This document shows, in pieces, positions 41,902 to 51,009 of a stretch of 64,000 nt of DNA; the first letter of the stretch is position 1; each line of letters begins with the position of its first letter. Made by a program: the position numbers and the translations under genes. Source of the DNA: Onchidella celtica (Eukaryota; Mollusca; Gastropoda; Systellommatophora; Onchidiidae). The notes beneath the pieces were generated by a model. The model made no database searches. It saw only the letters and a program-made list of their open reading frames with translations, and had not been told where the DNA came from. Where the stretch lies: the NCBI GenBank assembly GCA_963931925.1, contig OZ007574.1, forward strand, positions 36,212,378-36,276,377, written 5' to 3'.

Positions 41902-43205
41902 CAGTGTTCCCAGATCGGGCGGGAAACCGCGGAATTGGCCTGGTTTTTATCGTGATTTACGGGATTTTTTTTCCGTGTGCGGGTTTGCTAGTTTTGGGCT
42001 GGTTTTGGAAGACCCACCAAGCTGGAGGAACATTTAAATTTTGATTGAAAAAATCATGAAATCATTTTTTGGGGGGACAGTCTTTGTGTATAGAGTGGTA
42101 AAATTCTTGCCTTTGCTAGGCTTATTGCCTCTTGGTTTCAGCAAAACTGCGCGATTGTGTAACTGTGGGAGGTAGCTACGGTGGTGGGATGGCCACCCAC
42201 CGCGGATGTGGGCGATGACGCAAGACTGGTCGCACGTGGTCAGTCCTTTGCGTGAAAGTATAGCCAAGCAGGTAAACAGCGCCCACGATGTTGGCGTGTG
42301 TGTGAACCTAAAACTAAAAGTGAGGGAGTGGTCATTCTGCGTGTACCTGAGACAATTCTGGTTTGGTCTGATGAAATTTTATCACAAATTTCCCCAGGCA
42401 ATCTTGTGGAATGTATTGAAGTACAAATAAAAAACAACAACATGTGGTTTCATGTTTTTCTCAAGGAAACGAAACATATTATATATAACTAGGATGGCAT
42501 TTTCACGTCACGCTAACTTCCTTCGACTAAAATTACTGAAAAGTAGCCTAGAATTGAATCTGCATTTGGGAATGGGGGTGGCATTATGCCACGTGAATGC
42601 AGTTTTAACTGCACACTTTAAACCCACGCTTTTCAGAGCGAATGCCGCAAAATCTTACCTCGGGCTGATTGAGAGCACTTGGTCTCCTGTCTACCTCACT
42701 GCCCCCCCCCCCCAACCCGCAGCATTTCTCTCGATCTCACCAACAGCAACAGTGAAGACTACATTTGTCTAATGCACGACCCTCATTTTTGTTTTGCTTA
42801 AATTATAAGTTTCAGATTACAAGAAAATGATGGAGTGCTTTTGTGCTTCTTTGGATTATCCAGTGAGTTTTATTCTTCTTTATCCTCAAAAAAAAAAAAA
42901 ATGTATCGTCCTACAAAACTCAGCACGAGCACTGAACCTATTTTACCTATAGATTTAATTCATACTCCCAAATTTTCTCATCAATATCGCAACGATATGT
43001 ATTTCTAAAATATTGCTAGGATGAGAGACAAATAATCAATGAACACATTAGTTTTTACCATTAATTGTTTATTTACCTCAATAAAACATGATTATTTTCA
43101 GTTGGCGGGTTTGGGCTGGAAAAAAATTGTCAGTTTTGGCGGTTTTTGGGCTAGTTTTTTTTCTAACTTTGGCTGGTTTTTAAAAAACAAAATCTGGGAA
43201 CACTG
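41902..43205. mobile_element. Non-autonomous hAT-type element, 1,304 bp, 8-bp duplication GCTTTGTT
   Basis: Ends CAGTGTTCCCAGAT and its inverse ATCTGGGAACACTG (at 43192-43205). The flanks 41894-41901 and 43206-43213 are both GCTTTGTT. CAGTG ends with an 8-bp target duplication define hAT elements. No hAT transposase frame is present; the interior repeats GGCTGGTTTT-like motifs near the right end. It inserted just upstream of the THAP transposase start codon. Confidence 0.92.
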
Positions 43206-43281
43206 GCTTTGTTTACATTGTCCGCCATTTTGTTTGTCAAGAGAGCTATGTGGGCCTTCGGTAACTCATAGAACCTGTGAA

Positions 43282-43501
43282 ATGCCCAGCAGCTGTTGTA
43301 TAGTTGGGTGCACCAACAGAGGTGGAAAGAACGGCAGCAAAGTATTTAGATTCCCTGGGGTTAGGAGAAATGAAGGAAAAGATGTGGAGGAGTTGACAAA
43401 ACGCCGCTTACGTTTGTGGGTGAAGGCAGTGAATCGAAAGGGAATTACAGCGAGCACTATCAAGCCACACCACATTGTCTGCTCTGCTCACTTCGTCAAA
43501 G
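43282..43501 (+). CDS. THAP-domain transposase gene, exon 1 (THAP zinc finger)
   Basis: From ATG 43282, 73 codons plus one base. It encodes a THAP C2CH zinc finger: C6 and C10, then FRFP (22-25), W46, P62, and C67-x2-H70-F71. THAP fingers bind DNA and in transposases recognise the element's ends. The frame is open further upstream, but the domain begins directly at this Met, as is typical. The donor G|GTAAGC at 43501/43502 has phase 1 and joins exactly to the acceptor at 48839, giving the expected G-K-P continuation of the THAP module. The upstream flank is invaded by the hAT-type element, so the native promoter may be displaced. Confidence 0.87.
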
Positions 43502-43622
43502 GTAAGCAAAGTTTAAAGACAGTCAGTGCTGGCAGACTTTAGGGAATAAAGAAAAGCACAGAAAAAAACTGATTTCTCTCACTGGGTTTAAACTAGACCA
43601 GTGAGAAGAAATTTAGACGTAG

Positions 43623-43790
43623 CGTCGTGAGGGTCTAGATCTAGTCAGTTTGTACCATCGAGGCCGTAGGCCGATGTTCGTCTGGGCAGTAGTCATATTG
43701 ACATAATTATCAGGGAAAGCCGCCGGGGTGGCTATGTACTGTTTTCACTCGGGCTATGCAACGCATTCGGAAGTCTTTCCATTATTTGGG
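43623..43790 (+). repeat. Dispersed repeat family A, copy 2
   Basis: Matches 14877-15033 including CATCGAGGCCGTAGGCCGATG, with a few small indels. Confidence 0.8.
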
Positions 43791-44011
43791 GATAGAACAA
43801 ATGAAAAAGTATAGTGTCTTTATGAGAAACCCAAGAAATTTAAAATGACTGCTGAGGAGCACAACCATAATATTATGCATTACAAAAAAAGCTAGGGTCA
43901 TATTTTAACGAGGCTAGGTCAGTATGAAAGTTGTCCTATAGATACAGTGCTAAAGTAGGTACAGAATGGGGTCGTATTAAAGATTGTCACCCACAGTATA
44001 GTTTTATTATT

Positions 44012-44548
44012 TGTGAGTGTGCATGAGAAAACCCACAATATGTCGACAGAGCTGATTTTGAGAAAAACGGCTTTGAAGTGAAAATAATGGGTCCATCACA
44101 AACTTCTAACTTGGCTGTTGTTTAGGGGACCGTGGCATGTTACAGGGTAAACTGTAGACGAGCAGTGAACACTACTCACTATGATCTCTATAAAGGCTTT
44201 GTAATTAGACTACGGTCTCCTAACAAGATCCAAAAACTTCCGATTTGGCCGTTGTTTAGGGGACCGTGGCATGTTACAGGGTAAACTGTAGATGAGCAGT
44301 GAACACTACTCAGTATGATCTCTATAACGGCTTAGTTATTAGACTACGGTCTCTTAACAGCAATCACTCCAATATCAATGGGTCAATTAGCTATTGCCAC
44401 TTTTAGGATTAAATGCCGTTTTCTCAAAATCTTGTTTTAGGGGGTCACTGACTTCAATTTATCAGAAATGTCTTGTCTTTTATTATGTGTACAGAACTCA
44501 AAATGTCATGTTTGCGACTTATTGTGGGTTTTCTCATGCACACTCACA
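44012..44548. mobile_element. Non-autonomous DNA element (family G, copy 2), 537 bp
   Basis: End-to-end match to 16241-16776 with the same TGTGAGTGTGCATGAG ends and both internal 107-bp units (44119-44225 and 44253-44359). The flanks here fit TA only loosely. Confidence 0.88.
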
Positions 44549-45061
44549 TTTTTAAGCACAAAAATACATCCATGATTCTAAATCCAATAATGCCAAGAAC
44601 CTTGGGCTTGGTACACATTACAAATTCACATTTTGTATTTTATTGACCAAAGACTGAGTCACAGTATTGTAATTTAATCTGAGACATTGATATGATATGC
44701 CAGGTATGAAATGCAGTAGATTTGGCTGATGTTTTAAGTCCCTCATAAACAAGATTAAAATTTGTTTAAAATAATTTGCTAGAGAATAATATACACGTAA
44801 TATTACTAATAACTTAACAGCAGCTAGCGTTTAGAATTTCTTAGAAGTTTGTGCTCTGTTAGAATTTTACTCGACAAAACTGTGTGGCAATAAATAATAT
44901 TTTTAAAAAATCAAGTGAGTCTCCAGATATTAAAATTGATTGAAGTACAAAATTCATTAGGTGTACTAAGTTATATCCTCTACCTCCCCATCCTCAGCAT
45001 CATCACAACCAGCTGAATTACAAAATCTAAGATTCTATATGTAACAAAAGTCACACTATAA

Positions 45062-47560
45062 AGTTTAATTTTCTTAACTCTCGTGCTGTAATGTTGTAAG
45101 ATCAAGTTGCCTTACACATTTAATATGACACCATCTCGCACACATGTTACATTGAATCCACATCTCACCAACATTGTTTTCATCTTGTGACAGACACACA
45201 TAACACAAATTTCTATCATGCTGTGTTAACATTTCCATTAAACTTACACTGTTTTCACTTTCATTCATCACATCATTCATTACATCATCCATTGCATCAT
45301 CATTAATCTAACACCATTTCACCTTCACTTTGTGAAGTTTCAAAATCTGACTCAAACTTTTTGTTTTCATGTCTGCGCCTTCCCTTTCCCTTCTTTTTCT
45401 TCTGAGCTGTGGCCAGTGCTTGTTTCATCTGCTGTTCTTCTTTCCTTTTTAAACGTTCTTCTTTGCGTCTTTTCATTTCTTTCTCTCTCTCTTCCTTTGC
45501 TTCAGCTGCTTTCTTCTTTCTCTCCTCGGCTGCCAGTTTCTTTGCCTATGCTTCTTTCTGTTTTGCTTCTTTCTTTTCCTGCATTGCCTTTTGCCTTATT
45601 TCTTTCTTGTATTCTTCCTCCTCCTCCTCCGCTAGGCGCTCTTGCATTAGACTCATTGTTTGTTCTCCAGTTATTAGTTTTGGGAGCATCGTTTCTTTTC
45701 TTTTGCGGAGCTGACTTGAACTTTTATTCCCAAACGGCAGTGCCAGTGGGTGTTCCTTTTCTCCAGATACATTTGTGTTTAACTGCTGTGGAACAGGTTT
45801 TTCAACTTGGGAGTGATACTCTTTCCAGATGGTAAACAGAGGATCAGTCGTGAGATCATAGCATTCGTCATATCGTTTTATGTATATATTGAATGTTGAT
45901 TCATCTAATTGGTTCGTCAGGATCAGTAATTTTCTTAGTGGATCACTTGTACCACTTGATGAGGACAACTGTTGCAAGGCATGAGCATCTGGTAAGTTTG
46001 TTGATGCAGTTGGCAGTTTACTTGAAAATTGTGCACAAGATGATGGCATCGATTGAAGCTCCAAGTGATGAGTCTCACGCAAGGTTGGTGATGGCCAGTC
46101 AATCAGGAGTTGGATTCGACGCGTGCTGTGTTGATAGAGGAATAGGAACAACACTTGATGGTGTGTCTATCGGCAAGCATGCAGCAGGATTAGACACAGG
46201 CAGTGTAAGATGGATAAATTCAGATGGGGTTGAAGTAAGAGTGGAAATGGGCTGTGCTGACTCTGTTGATGGAACTACAGCCACAGGTTGTGTTGGTCGT
46301 ACTTATGTGGCACTGGCACTCACAGTGCTCGAATATGGGACATTGGATGACACAGTCTCAGGTGCTGGAGTATCTGGTATCACTTTTGTCCAGTCTAAAT
46401 TTCTGGGGTCCAGGGTGAAGATTCCTGCTTTCCTAAAGGCATTGATGGCATAATTTTTTCCAGGGTTTCCTTATAAGCTTTTTCAAAAAGGGGACCAAAT
46501 TTTCTTTTGATGGCAATCTCAGTCATGTTGGCGTTTGTCATCGTCTCAGACCTCTTCAATTTAAGGGCAGCAAAATACCCAACATCCAGAGGCTGTATGA
46601 TGGGACTGGCATGGGGTAGCAGGGAATATAAAATAATCTGGTTTTGTTTGCAAATTTCTGCTGCCTTTAGGGTAATATGGCTTGCATGACCATCAATGAG
46701 GAGGAGGAGAGGTTTCTCTAAATGGGCCGTTTCTTTAACAAAGACATTTTCTAGCCATGACTGAAAAATTTCCGACGTCACCCATCCATTCGGTGAGAAG
46801 GCTAAAAATGCATCAGGGAAAAGTACCTTTTGTTTTGTTTTGCTTTACTTGGATAGAGTAATAGAAGAGACGTGAATTGTCCACGTGCATTGCAGCAGAT
46901 CAATACTGTAATCATGGTCCTAGTATCACTTGTCACTTGATAAACATTCTTGGCTGCCACCATGGCCAGTACCTTTCCTGTTGATGGATCAGTTGAAAAC
47001 CCTGATTTGTCTGCATTGAAAATTCTGTCTGATTCTAATAAAATTGTGGAGTCAATTTCTTTGATGTTCGCCGAAAAATCCAAAACCCACTTTTCTTTTT
47101 GGGACTTTGTAATGATAGCCCTTGCCCTGCCAAGTTTAAATGGCGTTCTGTATCCTATCCTGGGGTGGCGTTTTTTAAATCCTTTAAACCAAGGCTCCTG
47201 GGACATGTTGTTTTTCCAAACTGTTTCTCTACCCTTGTATTTGTAATCTAAAAACTTTTTCACAGCTAATTTGAGGTCTTGTTTTGTCTTCCCAAATCCC
47301 CTCGATGCCATCTCTAAAATCCACTTCTCAAGTTCTGTTTCTTCTTCTGGTGTAAGGACAGTTTTCGGTTCTGGAATTATCTTCCTGCGGCCTGATACTT
47401 TATCTGTGAAGGTGCCCCATGGAATCCCAAATGTTGCAGCAGCTTCCCTCTTCCCCATCCCCCTGCCACAGCATCAGTTGCTTTTTGTAGATCATGTTGG
47501 TTCCATTTTGGGTGGCTTATTCTACATGTATTGGAACAGAAAGTTTGGAAACGATGTTTT
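45062..47560 (-). pseudogene. Decayed pogo/Tigger-type transposase with C-terminal PHD-like finger
   Basis: Minus-strand fragments in successive frames give the expected order. A psq-type HTH (QHDLQKATDAVAGG) lies near 47510-47460. A CENP-B type HTH and the first catalytic Asp (NADKSGF, D150) are in the frame 47458-46802. The second and third acidic residues (LLIDGHASH and QPLDVGYF) are in 46781-46395. A Ser/Thr/Pro linker is at about 46284-46155, and a long Glu/Lys coiled coil runs 46154-45310. A Cys-rich finger (CYVC, WIQCNMC, WCHIKC) is at 45292-45074. At least three frameshifts and an in-frame TAG near 45547 break it, and the usual Glu after the first Asp is Lys. The terminal repeats were not found. 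It lies antisense in intron 1 of the THAP gene. Confidence 0.85.
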
Positions 47561-47989
47561 CTTGTGATATTATGATAGAGTACATGGTTGATAAAAAAAA
47601 AAAAAAGAAGAAGAGGTGACATTAGCGACAAGGAAGAAGTCTTTCAAACTAATTTGTCATGAATTTGTAATATTTGTAGTTTTAATTGTTGCATTAAAAA
47701 TGCCAAAATGGTGATGATCGTGATGGTGGTGGTGGAGCTGCTGGTGCTGCTGATCCTATTCTTTCTGTTTTTATTTGAAACTGTAGCCTAATAAAACATG
47801 TCTCCCATGTTCACTTTAAAGTTGAGTAATCTGTGCAAGATACATGATTCAGTTTGTACTAAGTGGTCAAAATATTTCACTGGTTGCTTCCCTTCCTAAT
47901 GTTTTTTGTTGAGGTTGAGGTTTTTTTGTTTTTTTTTATTGTACCAAAGAATTTTAGAACAATCCCTTTCCATTTTTGGTGACTTCTAT

Positions 47990-48106
47990 TGTGGCCGCAC
48001 ACACAACCATGTGTTATTCTCTGACAGTCATCAAGACCCCAACGTGGCCACAAGTGGCTGCACTCAAAATGAAAGTAAAAATTCATGGTTTTGTGCGCGG
48101 CCACCC
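47990..48106. repeat. Small inverted-repeat element, 117 bp
   Basis: TGTGGCCGCACACACAACCATG at the left and CATGGTTTTGTGCGCGGCCAC at the right (landmarks GGCCGCACACA and TGTGCGCGGCC) are imperfect inverted repeats. No target duplication seen. Confidence 0.55.
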
Positions 48107-48839
48107 ATATAATTTCTTAGGAGGCTGTTTTTTCTACTTTTTCTAACTTCAAACAACTGATTGGCCTCTTAACATCCCCCTAGCAAACAAAGTGGGTGTT
48201 GTCCCCTCATAGGGAGTGATCAAGTCATTTCCGGTAAACTTACCTTGAGGTCATATAATTTTGCGGAGTCTGCTGAAAATCTCCAGTCGCACTTGGTGGC
48301 AATAAAATTGGCAGTGGCAGATCGCTCTCATAAAAAAGGGATTTTTAACGGAACAGCGCAACAAAATCGGATGATTGCACACCAAGGGGTGCAACCATTA
48401 GGAAATTATAGGAGATTTTGACTTTTGGCCGTGCTCGTGGCCTGGCCGCACTGAGGACCTACCACAATACATGTATTGTTTAAAGTCAGAGTAATCAACC
48501 TAGTCTGGGTCTAAATAAAACTCATCAGATTTATCGAGACACTGATCAAGATCTAGATAGATCTCAGTCTAATTTGAAACCAGGAGAGGGTTTCCATGAC
48601 AAGGTACAGTTAATGCCAGGGTTAAGGTTACATTGAGCCAAACCAGGAACAAAATGAAAAATATATATACAATGTAAAATATGTACAAATTATGTAAGCA
48701 AAGATTTTCCTCGTGAACTACAAATTTAAAAATGTTTTTGAAAGGGGGGTGAGGGGGTAGGCTTAATCATCTACCTTCAGTGATCTCTTGCATAACTCAT
48801 TGTAGTTTGAGTCGTAAATCCTTCTTTTCTTTCTAAAAG

Positions 48840-49030
48840 GAAAACCAGCATACTACCACAGCCAGACAGACCCAGACTGGGTACCAAGCCTGAAGTTAGG
48901 ATATGGACAGGACAGCGCAAGACATATTCAGGCCCATGCCAGAAGTGAGGCGAGAAAAAGAAGAAAGCTTGATTTGCAGGTGGCAGAATCACAACTGAAT
49001 TTGTCATCAGTGAACCATCCTTCGCCTTGT
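48840..49030 (+). CDS. THAP-domain transposase gene, exon 2 (linker)
   Basis: 191 bp. It opens by completing a Gly codon from exon 1 and continues K-P-A, then a DPDWVPSLKLGY stretch that is typical of the segment just after the THAP finger in these transposases. A basic ARKRRK cluster that could act as a nuclear localisation signal follows. It ends in phase 0 at a strong donor T|GTAAGT (49030/49031). No stop codon interrupts it. Confidence 0.83.
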
Positions 49031-49809
49031 GTAAGTGTAAGGCTTTAGTGCAAGTTATTGGCTTAGAGTGAATTATGCGTAATTTGATCTCTGCAAGATT
49101 AAAAAAGAAGCATTTAAGTTGTTGCAGTAATGACTGATGTGCACCAATTAATTATTCGTCATGTGCTGTAGTAGTAGTAGTAGCCTAAAGCACATAGGCT
49201 AGAGCGGAGCCTGGATGTAATGTAGGCCTACTCAGTTAAATTAAGTAGGCTATGTCCTTGATAAGCATGATTGGGTAAATTCCCAAAAGAGAGCAAAAAG
49301 TATGGAGAAAAGGTAAGAGGATAAATAAAACAACATACATGTATCTACATACTTAATAACAAAGAACAAGGCTCATACTAAAGGGTTTGCTTGTACATAG
49401 TTTATTAATGAAGCAATGTAAGTAAGTATGCTGAAAGTTACCACAAGATTACATGAAAAAACTTAAAAAGTACATTGTTTGTCCCCAATATTACTTTTAT
49501 GGTGTTGTCAGCACTGCTACATGCTTAAAACAGAAAACTTAATCAAGCTTCTGTATGAAATGTTTTGTGTTAGAGCTCCTTATGCATTGATAGAGTCAAC
49601 CTAACAAGAGATTGAACAACACTTACACCATGTATACCATTGTAAAGTGTTCATTTTTTACCATGTGTTCTCGAGGCAGCATTGATGAAGATATTGATGA
49701 GTGAAGTCAAAATATAAACCAGGGAGACTCTTCATGTCCTGTAATATAAACATGACTAAAGGCCTATATAGGCATCAGAGAGCATCATCTAATTCTTTTC
49801 TTTAAACAG
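49031..49809 (+). other. Intron 2 of the THAP transposase gene
   Basis: 779 bp, GTAAGT to TTTAAACAG. It contains a short TAG-repeat (about 49170) and no recognised element. Confidence 0.78.
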
Positions 49810-50871
49810 AATGAACCTGATGATTCAGTTGCAGACGAATTTGGGAATACAGAGAAAACCACCATGACAGAGGTCACAGGGCAGCCAATGGAGTCAATGT
49901 CAAAGGCTGTGAATGATATGGCCAGGGAAATTACAGACTTGAAAGAAAAATTACACCATTGTTCTTTCAATGAAGACATGTTTAAAGGCAACAATGAAAA
50001 TGTGAAGTACTACACTGGCTTGCCTTCATGGGAGCATCTTATGTGTCTAATTTCTTTTCTTCAACCAGTATTGATTCATCAAGGAAGAAATTCCCTTTCC
50101 AAGTTTCAGGAAATTTTACTTGTTCTAATCAAACTCCGCCTTGGCCTGTCCTACAAAATTATTGGAGATTTTTTCCAAATTGACAAGAGCACTGTTTCAA
50201 GAATTTTTTCAAGAGTTCTGATCGTCATGTACCACAATATGAAATTTTTGATTCACTGGCCGAATCGGGATTGCCTGACAAAAACAATGCCACCTGAATA
50301 TGTGAAGTGTTTTGGAAGGCGTGTTGTAGTTATCATTGACTGTTTTGAAGTTGTTATTGAAAGGCCCACAAATATCAAGGCCAGAGCACAAACCTATTCA
50401 AATTACAAGAGTAACAACACTATCAAATATTTGATTGGTATCACACCTCAAGGCTGCATTAGTTATATATCAGAGGGCTGGGGAGGAGGAACATCTGATA
50501 AGCACATTGTTGAACATTCTGATTTACTTTCTAAATTGGAATGCGGGGATATTGTCCTTGCAAATAGGGGTTTTGATGTTCAAGACAGTGTAAATATGAT
50601 GTGTGCTGAACTAAAAATACCAGCATTTACTGGTGGGAAAAAGCAATTGTCTCCATTCGAAGTAGAGTCTACAAGAAAGCTTGCACGTCTTAGAATGCAT
50701 GTTGAAAGAATTATTGGTAACACGAATGTGAAATACACCATACTGAATACAGAAATTCCAATTGATTATTTATTGACCAGTGAGCAGGACGTTTCAACTT
50801 TAGATCAGATTGTGACTGTCTGTGCAGGTTTAACAAATTTATGTCCATTAGTTGAACAGAACATGGTCTGA
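49810..50871 (+). CDS. THAP-domain transposase gene, exon 3 (DDE catalytic domain, second Asp replaced)
   Basis: After a good acceptor (TTTAAACAG at 49809) the exon is open for 353 codons to TGA at 50869-50871, phase 0 with exon 2; the spliced protein would have about 490 residues. It has a coiled coil, a YYTGLPSWE motif, an HTH (SYKIIGDFFQIDKSTVSRIF) and the DDE domain of ISL2EU/IS4EU-type transposases (Pfam DDE_Tnp_4 kind): IIDCFE (D314), the RAQTYSNYKSNNT and GITPQGCIS blocks, and MHVERIIG (E436). The segment normally GDVVLADRGF reads GDIVLANRGF, so the second catalytic Asp is Asn389 (codon AAT, 50563-50565). The protein should bind DNA but is unlikely to cleave it. A dispersed repeat (family C) follows directly. 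Confidence 0.9.
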   Translation, partial: NEPDDSVADEFGNTEKTTMTEVTGQPMESMSKAVNDMAREITDLKEKLHHCSFNEDMFKGNNENVKYYTGLPSWEHLMCLISFLQPVLIHQGRNSLSKFQEILLVLIKLRLGLSYKIIGDFFQIDKSTVSRIFSRVLIVMYHNMKFLIHWPNRDCLTKTMPPEYVKCFGRRVVVIIDCFEVVIERPTNIKARAQTYSNYKSNNTIKYLIGITPQGCISYISEGWGGGTSDKHIVEHSDLLSKLECGDIVLANRGFDVQDSVNMMCAELKIPAFTGGKKQLSPFEVESTRKLARLRMHVERIIGNTNVKYTILNTEIPIDYLLTSEQDVSTLDQIVTVCAGLTNLCPLVEQNMV

Positions 50872-50885
50872 CATTTTCCTTTATG

Positions 50886-51009
50886 AGGCTGTCGCTAAAC
50901 ATAAAATTTGGATCAGATCACAATGCGAAAACAAAGACATCAACACAAATGGCACGTGCTTCGTTTGTTTCTGTCATTCAGTGTTCCCAGATTGGGAGGG
51001 AAACCGCGG
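50886..51009 (+). repeat. Dispersed repeat family C, copy 2, abutting the transposase gene
   Basis: Starts 15 bp after the transposase stop and matches 21111-21236 over about 120 bp. Its last 31 bp (from CAGTGTTCCCAG at 50979) equal the left end of the hAT-type element at 41902, but no right end follows. Confidence 0.78.

Larger units (their letters stand above)
43502..48839 (+). other. Intron 1 of the THAP transposase gene, filled with other transposons
   Basis: 5.3 kb from GTAAGC to TTTCTAAAAG. It holds family A copy 2 (43623-43790), family G copy 2 (44012-44548), a decayed pogo transposase on the minus strand (about 45062-47560) and a 117-bp inverted-repeat element (47990-48106). The remainder (48107-48839) is unremarkable. 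Confidence 0.75.

Noticed and set aside
45332..45835. 167-codon Leu/Ser/Phe-rich frame resembling a membrane protein
   Set aside because: Exact antisense of the pogo transposase Glu/Lys coiled coil.
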